From: Aradus depressus
Taxonomy: Eukaryota > Arthropoda > Insecta > Hemiptera > Aradidae
DNA length: 64,000 bases
Reading direction: 5' to 3'
Assembly (NCBI GenBank): GCA_963662175.1
Contig: OY759224.1
Location: 21,833,489 to 21,897,488, forward strand
This document shows, piece by piece, positions 35,709 through 47,135 of this stretch. The translations under genes and the position numbers were made by a program. The notes below the pieces were generated by a model. It searched no databases. It was given only the letters and a program-made list of their open reading frames with translations, and was not told where the DNA came from. Positions within the stretch are counted from its first letter, which is position 1; every line of letters begins with the position of its first letter.

Positions 35709-35827
35709 GCCAGTAGTCCTTTAGCCTCAAAATTGTACGGGTGAGATGTGCCACAGATAATGACGCTGTTGCCTGGAAAACCGGTTCTGGTCAAAAATAA
35801 AACAGTGGGAAAACAACGTCTTTTGTA
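35709..35827 (+). repeat. Family B copy 2
   Basis: It runs GCCAGTAGTCCTTTAG... to AAAACAGTGGGAAAACAACG. It is continuous where copy 1 has the intron-like segment. The ribozyme-like core is mutated (CAGATAA in place of CTGATGA) and carries an insertion before GAAA. Confidence 0.8.
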
Positions 35828-35971
35828 TCAATGAGAAATCTCATCCCACAACATCTTACTATCACAAATAGTAATACGGAATTCATCAGAAATGATGAGT
35901 TTTCGCCGGAATATCATGTCAATCGACCTCCTGATTTCGCAAATGAAAAAAAAGACATATCTGCTTAAGTA

Positions 35972-36350
35972 CGAGGTGTGTTCAAAAAATAACGGGAATT
36001 TTCAGTTATCCTGTGTTGATAACAATGTTATCCCCTTCAAAATAGTCCCCATTAGATATTATACACTTATGCCAACGGCTCTCTCAGCGATGCGCTTTTA
36101 ATCTCATCTATGCTTGTGAAACGATGGCTCTTTAAGGTTCTCTTTATTGTTGGGAACAGAAAAAAGTAACACGAACAAGTAATGAAGTGTGAGCAGGTGC
36201 ATTATCGTGGTGCAAAAGCCATGAATTGTTTTGCCACAAATCCGGGCGTTTTTTTTCGTATTTCTTCACGCAAACGGCGTTGCACTTGTAGGTAGTACTC
36301 CTTGTTGTTCGTTTGACCTTGTGATGATAAGATCCTCAAGAGTTTCTGAA
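35972..36350 (-). pseudogene. Mariner transposase remnant with one terminus
   Basis: The left end, ACGAGGTGTGTTCAAAAAAT at 35970, is a classical mariner terminus. On the minus strand, pieces of transposase in different frames read QTNNKEYYLQVQRRLREEIR, NSWLLHHDNAPAHTSLL and NGDYFEGDNIV-like sequence. HHDNAPAHTS contains a catalytic aspartate of the mariner DDD triad. The order is right for the C-terminal half. Several frameshifts and stops break it, and the N-terminal half and the second terminus are absent, so it is inactive. Confidence 0.8.
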
Positions 36351-36740
36351 ACGTTTCTATCTTTATTTTGTACATCTGCTGAAATTTGTCGGAGTGTGCC
36401 ATCAGTTGTTCTGAAATCAAGTACGGGCTGTGATTTTCAACGTTATTTCTCCAATAGGGGTGCACCCACATTCATCGTTTTCTTGTTTGAGCCTTTCGTC
36501 TAGAAGTCATTACCGCACTCATCGATATCATCACATCATCGTCTGATGATGGTGAAGACTCAATTATGAACAGCTTGTCTCTTTGATGTGAAAGCCCTGT
36601 GTCCTACAAATGCGTCGCATGTCGCTCCGGTGAGAAAGCCACCTTAGATTTCAGTAAATTTTGGCCGAAATCTGATGAAAATTGAGACCACATTACACTT
36701 CGAAGCCTAAGTATATTTTACAATAAAAAATCTGTATATA
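36351..36740. other. Unassigned sequence next to the mariner remnant
   Basis: Minus-strand frames continue from the mariner side (to 36471), but the residues no longer look like mariner. The stretch ends at the first poly-C tract of the array. Confidence 0.4.
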
Positions 36741-39700
36741 CCCCCCCCCCCCCCTCTTGCCTACGGCCCTGAATGACATTCTTTACTTCGTTAATACTTC
36801 CATTATCAGTAAGAAAGAGTAAACACAATAGAGAACTTTATAGACAATGCACATTGTACTATACTAAAATATTCAAGTGGAAAGTTAGGCTAGATAAGTA
36901 GTAAGGTCCCCCCCCCCCCCCCCCCCTCTTGACTACGGCCCTGAATGACATTCTTTACTTCGTTAATACTTCCATTATCAGTAAGAAAGAGTAAACACAA
37001 TAGAAAACTTTATAGACAATGCACATTGTACTATACTAAAATATTCAAGTGGAAAGTTAGGCTAGATAAGTAGTAAGGTCCCCCCCCCCCCCCCCCCCCT
37101 CTTGACTACGGCCCTGAATGACATTCTTTACTTCGTTAATACTTCCATTATCAGTAAGAAAGAGTAAACACAATAGAAAACTTTATAGACAATGCACATT
37201 GTACTATACTAAAATATTCAAGTGGAAAGTTAGGCTAGATAAGTAGTAAGGTCCCCCCCCCCCCCCCCCCTCTTGACTACGGCCCTGAATGACATTCTTT
37301 ACTTTGTTAATACTTCAATTATCAGTAAGAAAGAGTAAACACAATAGAAAACTTTATAGACAATGCACATTGTACTATACTAAAATATTCAAGTGGAAAG
37401 TTAGGCTAGATAAGTAGTAAGGTCCCCCCCCCCCCCCCTCTTGACTACGGCCCTGAATGGCATTCTTTACTTCGTTAATACTTCCATTATCAGTAAGAAA
37501 GAGTAAACACAATAGAAAACTTTATAGACAATGCACATTGTACTATACTAAAATATTCAAGTGGAAAGTTAGGCTAGATAAGTAGTAAGGTCCCCCCCCC
37601 CCCTCTTGACTACGGCCCTGAATGACATTCTTTACTTCGTTAATACTTCCATTATCAGTAAGAAAGAGTAAACACAATAGAAAACTTTATAGACAATGCA
37701 CATTGTACTATACTAAAATATTCAAGTGGAAAGTTAGGCTAGATAAGTAGTAAGGTCCCCCCCCCCCCCTCTTGCCTACGGCCCTGAATGACATTCTTTA
37801 CTTTGTTAATACTTCCATTATCAGTAAGAAAGAGTAAACACAATAGAAAACTTTATAGACAATGCACATTGTACTATACTAAAATATTCAAGTGGAAAGT
37901 TAGGCTAGATAAGTAGTAAGGTCCCCCCCCCCCCCCCCCTCTTGACTACGGCCCTGAATGACATTCTTTACTTCGTTAATACTTCCATTATCAGTAAGAA
38001 AGAGTAAACACAATAGAAAACTTTATAGACAATGCACATTGTACTATACTAAAATATTCAAGTGGAAAGTTAGGCTAGATAAGTAGTAAGGTCCCCCCCC
38101 CCCTCTTGCCTACGGCCCTGAATGACATTCTTTACTTTGTTAATACTTCCATTATCAGTAAGAAAGAGTAAACACAATAGAAAACTTTATAGACAATGCA
38201 CATTGTACTATACTAAAATATTCAAGTGGAAAGTTAGGCTAGATAAGTAGTAAGGTCCCCCCCCCCCCCCCCCCTCTTGCCTACGGCCCTGAATGACATT
38301 CTTTACTTTGTTAATACTTCCATTATCAGTAAGAAAGAGTAAACACAATAGAAAACTTTATAGACAATGCACATTGTACTATACTAAAATATTCAAGTGG
38401 AAAGTTAGGCTAGATAAGTAGTAAGGTCCCCCCCCCCCCCCTCTTGCCTACGGCCCTGAATGACATTCTTTACTTTGTTAATACTTCCATTATCAGTAAG
38501 AAAGAGTAAACACAATAGAAAACTTTATAGACAATGCACATTGTACTATACTAAAATATTCAAGTGGAAAGTTAGGCTAGATAAGTAGTAAGGTCCCCCC
38601 CCCCCCCCCTCTTGACTACGGCCCTGAATGACATTCTTTACTTCGTTAATACTTCCATTATCAGTAAGAAAGAGTAAACACAATAGAAAACTTTATAGAC
38701 AATGCACATTGTACTATACTAAAATATTCAAGTGGAAAGTTAGGCTAGATAAGTAGTAAGGTCCCCCCCCCCCCTCTTGCCTACGGCCCTGAATGACATT
38801 CTTTACTTTGTTAATACTTCCATTATCAGTAAGAAAGAGTAAACACAATAGAAAACTTTATAGACAATGCACATTGTACTATACTAAAATATTCAAGTGG
38901 AAAGATAGGCTAGATAAGTAGTAAGGTCCCCCCCCCCCCCCCCCTCTTGACTACGGCCCTGAATGACATTCTTTACTTCGTTAATACTTCCATTATCAGT
39001 AAGAAAGAGTAAACACAATAGGGAACTTTATAGACAATGCACATTGTACTATACTAAAATATTCAAGTGGAAAGTTAGGCTAGATAAGTAGTAAGGTCCC
39101 CCCCCCCCCCTCTTGCCTACGGCCCTGAATGACATTCTTTACTTCGTTAATACTTCCATTATCAGTAAGAAAGAGTAAACACAATAGGGAACTTTATAGA
39201 CAATGCACATTGTACTATACTAAAATATTCAAGTGGAAAGTTAGGCTAGATAAGTAGTAAGGTCCCCCCCCCCCCTCTTGACTACGGCCCTGAATGACAT
39301 TCTTTACTTCGTTAATACTTCCATTATCAGTAAGAAAGAGTAAACACAATAGGGAACTTTATAGACAATGCACATTGTACTATACTAAAATATTCAAGTG
39401 GAAAGTTAGGCTAGATAAGTAGTAAGGTCCCCCCCCCCCCCTCTTGACTACGGCCCTGAATGACATTCTTTACTTCGTTAATACTTCCATTATCAGTAAG
39501 AAAGAGTAAACACAATAGAAAACTTTATAGACAATGCACATTGTACTATACTAAAATATTCAAGTGGAAAGTTAGGCTAGATAAGTAGTAAGGTCCCCCC
39601 CCCCCCCCTCTTGACTACGGCCCTGAATGACATTCTTTACTTCGTTAATACTTCCATTATCAGTAAGAAAGAGTAAACACAATAGGGAACTTTATAGACA

Positions 39701-40767
39701 ATGCACATTGTACTATACTAAAATATTCAAGTGGAAAGTTAGGCTAGATAAGTAGTAAGGTCCCCCCCCCCCCCTCTTGCCTACGGCCCTGAATGACATT
39801 CTTTACTTCGTTAATACTTCCATTATCAGTAAGAAAGAGTAAACACAATAGAAAACTTTATAGACAATGCACATTGTACTATACTAAAATATTCAAGTGG
39901 AAAGTTAGGCTAGATAAGTAGTAAGGTCCCCCCCCCCCCTCTTGCCTACGGCCCTGAATGACATTCTTTACTTCGTTAATACTTCCATTATCAGTAAGAA
40001 AGAGTAAACACAATAGAAAACTTTATAGACAATGCACATTGTACTATACTAAAATATTCAAGTGGAAAGTTAGGCTAGATAAGTAGTAAGGTCCCCCCCC
40101 CCCTCTTGCCTACGGCCCTGAATGACATTCTTTACTTCGTTAATACTTCCATTATCAGTAAGAAAGTGTAAACACAATAGAAAACTTTATAGACAATGCA
40201 CATTGTACTATACTAAAATATTCAAGTGGAAAGTTAGGCTAGATAAGTAGTAAGGTCCCCCCCCCCCCCCCCTCTTGCCTACGGCCCTGAATGACATTCT
40301 TTACTTTGTTAATACTTCCATTATCAGTAAGAAAGAGTAAACACAATAGAGAACTTTATAGACAATGCACATTGTACTATACTAAAATATTCAAGTGGAA
40401 AGTTAGGCTAGATAAGTAGTAAGGTCCCCCCCCCCCCCCCCTCTTGCCTACGGCCCTGAATGACATTCTTTACTTTGTTAATACTTCCATTATCAGTAAG
40501 AAAGAGTAAACACAATAGAGAACGTTATAGACAATGCACATTGTACTATACTAAAATATTCAAGTGGAAAGTTAGGCTAGATAAGTAGTAAGGTCCCCCC
40601 CCCCCCTCTTGCCTACGGCCCTGAATAACATTCTTTACTTTGTTAATACATCCATTATCAGTAAGAAAGAGTAAACACAATAGAGAACTTTATAGACAAT
40701 GCACATTGTACTATACTAAAATATTCAAGTGGAAAGTTAGGCTAGATAAGTAGTAAGGTCCCCCCCC
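36741..40767. repeat. 24-copy array, 153-bp core plus variable poly-C tract
   Basis: Each unit has a conserved 153-bp core beginning TCTTGACTACGGCCCTGAAT or TCTTGCCTACGG and ending TAAGTAGTAAGGT, followed by a C run of about 7 to 20. The average period is about 167 bp. Variants include TTCGTT/TTTGTT and TAGAAAAC/TAGAGAAC/TAGGGAAC, and they mix among units. The final C run is interrupted (CCCCCCCACACC), which marks the array end. No frame is open across units. Confidence 0.98.
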
Positions 40768-40935
40768 ACACCTCTGTCTCTTGGTATGCAAATTAGGAGG
40801 GTGGTTCTGGACTAAATTGTGAAGTTACTTAACGAGATGACAGTTGAGTTGGATGTCGCTAATGGAGTCTGTACACCTTCCTTCACCTCGTCATCCTTAA
40901 CTTGTTTTTAGCTACTGTGCTTTCGATTATCCGAT
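40768..40935. other. Unique sequence right of the array
   Basis: No feature is recognised. Confidence 0.4.
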
Positions 40936-41092
40936 GTAATTCAAACTAAAGTTTTCGGTCTCCCTTCAAAGCCAATCGAAAGTTTCTGTTCCATGATTAT
41001 GAGGATTTGAATTATACATAAATTTTCATTTCGATTCATCGATCAGCAGTTCCCATTGGTCGGTTTGTCTGAAAGTCAATAGATGTTGTCCT
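40936..41092 (-). repeat. Family A interior fragment
   Basis: Minus-strand blocks include GGTCTCCCTTCAAAGCCAAT (plus 40966) and CGATTCATCGATCAGCAGTT (plus 41032), ending in CAATAGATGTTGTCC, equivalent to the satellite-like block. Confidence 0.6.
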
Positions 41093-41515
41093 TAGAGGGT
41101 TCTATCAAAATTTCGTACACCTGGGGTAGTGAAAATAAAATCCAAAAAATACTTTGACAAATTGATATAGACTGGGGATTGGTTGGCATTGTTGGACAAT
41201 ATTGGACTGTCAGGTTACAACTATACAAGAGCCACCTGAAAGGTTCTCTGGTCCCCATTTCCAGGACCTTTTTCCTTCTAACTGACAACAGAGACCTCCA
41301 TCGTCTTTTGACAGGACGTACGTGAGGAAAACAAGAATTATTGATGATCCATTTTTAAAGCCAGGGAGATTGAACATGAACTTGCACGTATAAGAAAACA
41401 GGTACAGTACTGTACTGTCACGGACATCCTTGTCAGCCTACTTGTGAACATTAGTCGTGAGTCGGAACATGGAGGGTAAACCAATTTTCTGAACTCTAAA
41501 ATAAAAAGAGTGAGT
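41093..41515. other. Unassigned sequence
   Basis: A 70-codon minus frame at 41076-41288 shows no domain. Confidence 0.4.
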
Positions 41516-41684
41516 TCCTTCTACTTTTCCAGTTACACAAAGTATAAGGGCAGTTATGTAATCGGTCAAATATATTTTCTGACTCCTTGATTCCAAAAAT
41601 AAAAAATAAATATAAAGTGTATCTACAAACGTAATATCTCCCTATAAAATGAATTAATTGGCATGACTTTTTATATTTAAAATC
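41516..41684 (+). repeat. Family A 5' fragment
   Basis: TTCCAGTTACACAAAGTATA at 41527 opens it, and it stops inside the TTTTATATTTAAAATCC block where the Jockey fragment begins. Confidence 0.65.
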
Positions 41685-41685
41685 C

Positions 41686-42598
41686 AACGACACCGCCATC
41701 TTAGCTGCTGCTGAACTTCACATACACGCCTCATTTACACAACAACACCATCTCACACAAATTGAAAACTGGTGCAATACATGGAAAATAAAACTTAATA
41801 CAGAAAACACTTCGACGAGAAACGCCCCCGTTTTCATCTACGCCCCTCCCTCAAACTAATACTGTACGATACCTAGGACTAACATTAGATCGAAGACTGA
41901 CATGGAACCCTCACACGAAACACGCTGAACCGTCGCCTCAAAATATTCTACGGACTTCTAAATAGACGATCAAAATTAGACATGACACAAAAACAGAACT
42001 GTTACACTTACTTACTTGGACCATTATGGACATACGGATCACAGATATACGGTTCAGCAAAAACATCCAACATCAAACGAATTAAGGCGTTTCAGTCAGA
42101 CTGATAACACAGTGTCCCCCATACATAAACAACAGAACACTTCATAACTTATGATACACACAGTACCCGACACAATACAAACTACTTACATACGTTTTTT
42201 TAGAAACCTTTACACACATACAAACCCAGAAATACGTACTTTATCTTCACAACACTTACCACAAAACCCCCCACGAAGGTGAGAAGATGGAACCGCGACT
42301 TACTGCTACCTTGAATCCTATTCGTTCTTAATATTTTTTATTTTTTACATTATTTTCCTTTACTTTTATCATCTCTCTTACCCATCCATCAATATCTTTC
42401 AATTTCTTTTTATTTATTAATTTTTTTTATTTTTATTTTCCCTAGTCCTAATAATTAATATACATTTTCGTCCCGAGGACCTACCACTGTGTGGCCTTCC
42501 TCTCACATGCCATTCACGTCAACATATCCATACCTATTAGATGCTGGTTGTTGCACCCTAGCAACAGTTGCATCTTTATAAATAAAATACAAAAATTT
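41686..42598 (+). pseudogene. Jockey-type LINE fragment, RT palm to C-terminus
   Basis: It starts within the catalytic block: DTAILAAAELHIHASFTQQH, the sequence that follows YAD in this family. The reading then shifts frame to TVRYLGLTLDRRLTWNPHT and continues to SNIKRIKAFQS and a decayed WNRDLLLP end. A 3' UTR with AATAAAATACAAAAATTTG closes it near 42598. Stops and shifts (about 41845, 42100, 42150) make it inactive. It shares its tail motifs with the copies at 13269 and 60770. Confidence 0.82.
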
Positions 42599-42599
42599 G

Positions 42600-42916
42600 T
42601 CGGGTGTCATTGTAAAGAACTTGAAGAGCACTACTAGGCCTCAAAGTGAAACAAAAAAAATATTCGCCGAAATATATGTAAACATCGGTATTAAATTGAA
42701 AATTGCAAAAAAAATTAAAGTTGTCGTCTCATATGAATCGTAAATATGCGCGGAATTATAGAAAACGCAAATCAGAGGGAAACTCGCATCAAAAGGAATT
42801 TAAAAAACCTAAAAAGTCTAGTGCCGAGCAAATGCAAGAGCTACGGTAGCATCGAAAAGAAAATGAAAAAACTGCGCAAAGACGTTTTCATGGAAAATCT
42901 ACGGCGTGGACCTTGA
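42600..42916 (+). repeat. Family C copy 2, encoding a short basic peptide
   Basis: It is an inverted match of 34547-34866. From ATG 42733 it reads MNRKYARNYRKRKSEGNSHQ and then KEFKKPKKSSAEQMQELR before a stop. Lys/Arg-rich N-terminal segments of this kind occur in proteins of some insect DNA transposons, but I cannot name the family. It begins exactly where the Jockey fragment ends. Confidence 0.65.
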
Positions 42917-42939
42917 CTACGCCTTAATGTTTTTTCTGT

Positions 42940-43144
42940 TTTTCCCTGATTCCAAAATTTTTTTAAAAAATGTGTGTAAGACAGTGATCAAGGTATCTTT
43001 CGATAGAATGAATGTATCGACACGAAATTTTATATGTGTAAGAATGACACCTACTGATTTTCACACAGAGCGGCCAAAGAGAAGCGGGGTTTTACGGGAA
43101 GGCATATCACAAAAAATCGTCGTCGTAATGAATGTTTTGACACG
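42940..43144 (+). repeat. Family A copy, interrupted by segment G
   Basis: Blocks CGATAGAATGAATGTATCGA, AATTTTATATGTGTAAG, the satellite-like ACACCTACTGATTTTC, and CGTAATGAATGTTTTGACAC are present. At ACGAATAATT the sequence leaves family A for segment G, exactly as in the duplicate at 12 kb. Confidence 0.8.
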
Positions 43145-43655
43145 AATAATTGTTCACTGAACACTAAGGATATTTATAAAACAGCTGACTGACTCTCTGA
43201 TTCTCCCATCTCTTGTTTATATAAGTTTCTAAAAACTCAGAAAATACAATGCTATACCATCAATCAGAATTTGTGTTCTAGAACTAACCAGAAGTTCCCC
43301 AAGTGATAACTTAATCTAAAACACCATTCTAGATGACTAACAACGATAGGTAGAATCGAAACCCGGCCGAAGTCCTTTTAAAAAACATTGAGCACGCCAT
43401 CCTTCGGATAGAATGTTAAGCAATGGTCCCCAGCCTGTACGAAGTCAGGCACTCGACACCTATCCTAGATAAGTAAAGCTGGGTAGGCAAAATGTAGATC
43501 ACCCTGTCTGGCTCATGTCCATCAGAGCAACGAAAGAGCCCTCTGCTAGTAAGCAATATGACCTCGTAGTTAAAGTCTGGGGCATAAATCTCAATAAAAA
43601 TTATTTTCAAACACAACAAACGAAACAGATTTTATTCCAGTCAAAATAAACTCAA
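43145..43655 (+). repeat. Segment G, duplicate of 11976-12471 (empty MITE site)
   Basis: It starts ATAATTGTTCACTGAAC, the uninterrupted form of the site that holds the MITE at 12472. It then runs through about 190 bp of non-SINE sequence, a decayed tRNA-like 3' half (GGTAGAATCGAAACCC), the SINE body (to about 43600) and CAAACACAACAAACGAAAC. Confidence 0.85.
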
Positions 43656-44340
43656 TTAATATGTATATTATGAAAAAAATAAGTAAGTTTTAATATTGTT
43701 ACAAATACGGAGTCATTCTAGATCAATAATAAATATTTGTTATGATCTAGTAACAATTATAAATGATTCAATTTTTGAAATTATGTATAATTACCTATGA
43801 CCTGTTTAACACAGGTATATAGACCCTATCGATGTAGTTGGATCGATGTCCAATAAATCGACACTGTTTTTACTCTGGCATCCCAAGGTGAAAGAGGCCT
43901 TCCCCTATATAACGAGTGATTTATCAAGAAAACAATATTTCACGACATATTTCACGCATCCACCCAACTTTACACAAGAGCTTCGAGCTTTATTAGTCAA
44001 CTTTTAATTATACAGGTATAACTAATGGGCATTATTTATTAGTATGTAATAATGTCACTGATTTAGCCGAGCCGCCTAATGACTAAATAAATAATCCATA
44101 CTACAGGTGATCTTTATTCACTAATTTTCAATAGTACCGTCAAAACATCGGGGGATAGGCGTAAAACTATATTCACCATAAAAGTGTTGGAGGTACGAGA
44201 TGTCTTACTCACTGGAGTAATAAAATTGTTCAAAATATCTTTGGTTTTGATTTAAAAAATCCTAATAATCCCCAAAAAAATGAATTAATAATCATGAGTT
44301 TTTTTGACTTGGAACAATTCGCAATTTTTTTATTTTTTTT
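43656..44340. other. No gene recognised
   Basis: AT-rich sequence left of the Jockey element. It contains no frame or repeat shared with the rest of the window. Confidence 0.5.
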
Positions 44341-44438
44341 GTTTTTTGATCCAGAAGAAGAGAAGAAAAACATTTTATTTGGACCAGTACTAAGTATGTA
44401 CTTTACACAAAATGAGCAAATAAACAAGAAAATTATAA

Positions 44439-47135
44439 TTAAAACAAAAAGTCTTGGTACAGTCTTGGTTGCAGCCTGCGAGCTACAGGCTGGCCGAGAC
44501 TGTAGTGAACCGCACCAGAGCAGGTTGGCAGACCTTCATGGAAGCTTCGGGTGAGTTTCTCAATGTGGGCTGCAAAAGGAGCAACTCCCAGTTCCCGATG
44601 GATTTGGGTGTTCCTGATAAACCAAGGTGCGTTCACCGCTATCCGGAGGACTTTGTTTTGGAATGTTTGTAATCGTGTTATGTTAGTGTGGCTAGTGCAG
44701 AACCATACGGGGCAAGCGTAGGTTAAGAGTGGAAGTATTAGTGTTTTGTAAAGTAAGGATGTGCATGTGTGTCTGAGTGGTGTATTCCTGTTCATGAGTG
44801 GGTAGATGAGCCTGAGTCGTGTGTGTGCTTGTTGGAGTTTTATGTTGATATGTAGGCGCCATGTTAGTCTTGTGTCAAGGTGCACTCCAAGATAGCGCAC
44901 ACCCTGGTCTTTAGGATTCCATGGAATTGGGAGTTGGTCGATTTGCAGCCTTCTGAGGTGTTCTATCGAGAAGCGGCGTAAAGCGAACACCTTCGCCTCC
45001 GTCTTCCCACCGTTCAACTTAAGCTTCCATTTTCCAAACCACTGGCCGATCTCATCCACCTGGATTTGTAGGGAGTCGATGGCCGCTTCCAGATCTATGT
45101 TTTGGCTGAGGATCAACGTGTCGTCAGCGTAAGTCGCCAGGGTTGCAGAGACTGGTTCTGGCATGTCGTGACAGAACAGATCAAACAAGAGTGGACTGAG
45201 GATCGCACCTTGTGGGACTCCCGCTGATATCTTCTTTCTGGAGCTCAGTGTGTTGTTCACCCTTATTTGGAATGTTCTGTCACGAAGAAAAGAGCTAATG
45301 ATGTTCTGGATGTATTGCGGAGGCCAGGTCTGTTTTAATTTGAAGAGCAAGCCCTCGTGCCAGACGGTGTCGAAGGCAGCTGCGACGTCCAAGAAGGCTG
45401 CTACTGTGTACTGCTTCCGCTCAAAGCCCCCCACAATGGTCTCAGCAACTCTCTGTAGCTGATGGACGGCTGAGTGGTTTGATTTAAACCCAAACTGGTG
45501 GGCAGGGATGGTCCCTGCAGTCTCCAGATGACGGAGGAGCCTCTTGTGAATTATTTTCTCAAGAAGTTTTGAGAGGCTATTTAAAAGGCTTATTGGTCTA
45601 TAGCTGCCTGGATCGTTTTTTGCCTTACCTGGCTTGTGAAATGTTAGAACAACGGCGTTTTTCCAGTCTGCAGGAAAGTAGCCGTGGCGAAGACAGGCGT
45701 TGAACACACTTGCCAGGTAGGCTATGCTCTTCGGAGGAAGCTTCTTCAGCACCAGGTTGGGGATGATGTCTTCACCGGGGGCCTTCTTGATGTGTAGTCG
45801 TGTAATGTGGGCGTGTATTTCTGATGGTGTGGTATGCTGAATGGGTGCTTCGACTGTGTGAAGTGTATTTGAGAGGTATGATTCAACTGTGATGAGTGTT
45901 TCATGATCGTCAGCGTCTGTCGTTGTGAATTTATTTTCCAAATGGGTCGCCAGTAATTCGGTTTTCTCTTTGTCAGTTGTGGCAGTCATTTGTCCGTCAG
46001 TTAAGATGGGTAGGGGTGTCCTTTGGTTTAGAAGTCGTCGTGTCTCTTTCCATAAGTTGTTGTCGCCCGGAGTCATATCAGTCAAGTATTTTCGATAGTT
46101 CGCGATTCTGTCTTTGTCAAGTTCCCATCGTATGCGTCGGGTCAGGCGATTCAGTTCTCTTTTCTCAAGGGGATCTCTTGTTCTTTGCCAGTGTTGTCGT
46201 AGTGTGTTCTTTGTACGGATCATATCCATTATGTGTGTTGGTGTCTTGTTGTGGAATAGGTGTCGTTTGTCAGTGAAATGTCGGTATGTTGCTTCATGTA
46301 CTGAGGTATGTATGGTTTGTGTGAACGTCCTAACTGCATTGTCAATGTCGTCCGTCGTGCTATAATGATGGGGGACCCCGAGACAGTTCATTCCGTCTTC
46401 AAACGTGGCCCAGTCGATCTTCCCCGTGATCAACCTTGGAAGATATTCCTCCTTCTGTGGCCGTGCTAGGAAGGTGCAGATAACTGGGAGATGGTCTGAG
46501 TCTAAGTCGGTCAGTGTCTCGTGAAACAGGGGCAAGTTAAAGTTGTGTATCAGTCCTATGTCCAGTATGTCGGGTTGGTATGTTCGTTGAGTTGGGTAGA
46601 ATGTCGGTTCGTCAGGTGTCGATATTTGTATCCCCAGGTTTTCTGAGATGGATTGTAGTCTAGTCCCGTTGTTATTCTGTCTTCTGCATCCCCATAGCGT
46701 GTGTTTGCTGTTGAGGTCCCCGATCATTATAGTCGGTAGTCCTGTGAAAATATGTTCGAAGTCAGTCTGTACCAGTCTTGTGTTCGGTCGATGGTATGCT
46801 GATATGATGTTGAGTGTGCCGGAGAGTGTGGTGAGGGTGACTCCAACTGCCTCCAAGTTCTGGAGAGGGGGAATGTTAATCTGTGAATGTTTCAGGTGTC
46901 GTTTGATGAAAATGCCAACACCACCGAAACGTGTCGGTCGGTCCAGTCTATATGAACAGTAGCCAGAGAGTTTGAGTTTGTCTGTCGGTTTGAGGTGGGT
47001 CTCAGTTATGCATGCAATGTCGACATTATATCGTGATAAAAAGTTGGTTAATGACGGTTGCCTTATCTTTAAGCCGTCCGCATTCCAGTTTAATATAGTT
47101 AAATTTTGAAAAGTTCCCAGATTAGGGTTTGCCAT
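44439..47135 (-). CDS. Jockey ORF2: endonuclease-reverse transcriptase, 898 aa
   Basis: It nicks target DNA and reverse-transcribes the element RNA there. Residues about 12-225 form an APE-type endonuclease: LNWNADGL (15-22), TETHLKP with the catalytic Glu (44-50), SAYHRPN (112-118), GDLNSKHTLWGC (139-150) and SDHLPV (213-218). The RT follows: KAPGEDIIPN (451-460), SYRPISLLNS (511-520), FLDVAAAFD (581-589), GVPQGAILSP (639-648) and YADDT (669-673). The C-terminal tail ends RRLQPRLYQDFLF. The length of about 900 is usual for Jockey-clade ORF2. The start ATG at 47135 overlaps the ORF1 stop by 14 bp in another frame, so translation probably depends on reinitiation. No stop or missing catalytic residue was seen. 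Confidence 0.96.
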   Translation of the reverse strand: MANPNLGTFQNLTILNWNADGLKIRQPSLTNFLSRYNVDIACITETHLKPTDKLKLSGYCSYRLDRPTRFGGVGIFIKRHLKHSQINIPPLQNLEAVGVTLTTLSGTLNIISAYHRPNTRLVQTDFEHIFTGLPTIMIGDLNSKHTLWGCRRQNNNGTRLQSISENLGIQISTPDEPTFYPTQRTYQPDILDIGLIHNFNLPLFHETLTDLDSDHLPVICTFLARPQKEEYLPRLITGKIDWATFEDGMNCLGVPHHYSTTDDIDNAVRTFTQTIHTSVHEATYRHFTDKRHLFHNKTPTHIMDMIRTKNTLRQHWQRTRDPLEKRELNRLTRRIRWELDKDRIANYRKYLTDMTPGDNNLWKETRRLLNQRTPLPILTDGQMTATTDKEKTELLATHLENKFTTTDADDHETLITVESYLSNTLHTVEAPIQHTTPSEIHAHITRLHIKKAPGEDIIPNLVLKKLPPKSIAYLASVFNACLRHGYFPADWKNAVVLTFHKPGKAKNDPGSYRPISLLNSLSKLLEKIIHKRLLRHLETAGTIPAHQFGFKSNHSAVHQLQRVAETIVGGFERKQYTVAAFLDVAAAFDTVWHEGLLFKLKQTWPPQYIQNIISSFLRDRTFQIRVNNTLSSRKKISAGVPQGAILSPLLFDLFCHDMPEPVSATLATYADDTLILSQNIDLEAAIDSLQIQVDEIGQWFGKWKLKLNGGKTEAKVFALRRFSIEHLRRLQIDQLPIPWNPKDQGVRYLGVHLDTRLTWRLHINIKLQQAHTRLRLIYPLMNRNTPLRHTCTSLLYKTLILPLLTYACPVWFCTSHTNITRLQTFQNKVLRIAVNAPWFIRNTQIHRELGVAPFAAHIEKLTRSFHEGLPTCSGAVHYSLGQPVARRLQPRLYQDFLF

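Noticed and set aside
36741..40767. CRISPR-like array
   Set aside because: Units are contiguous tandem copies with no unique spacers, in a eukaryotic setting.
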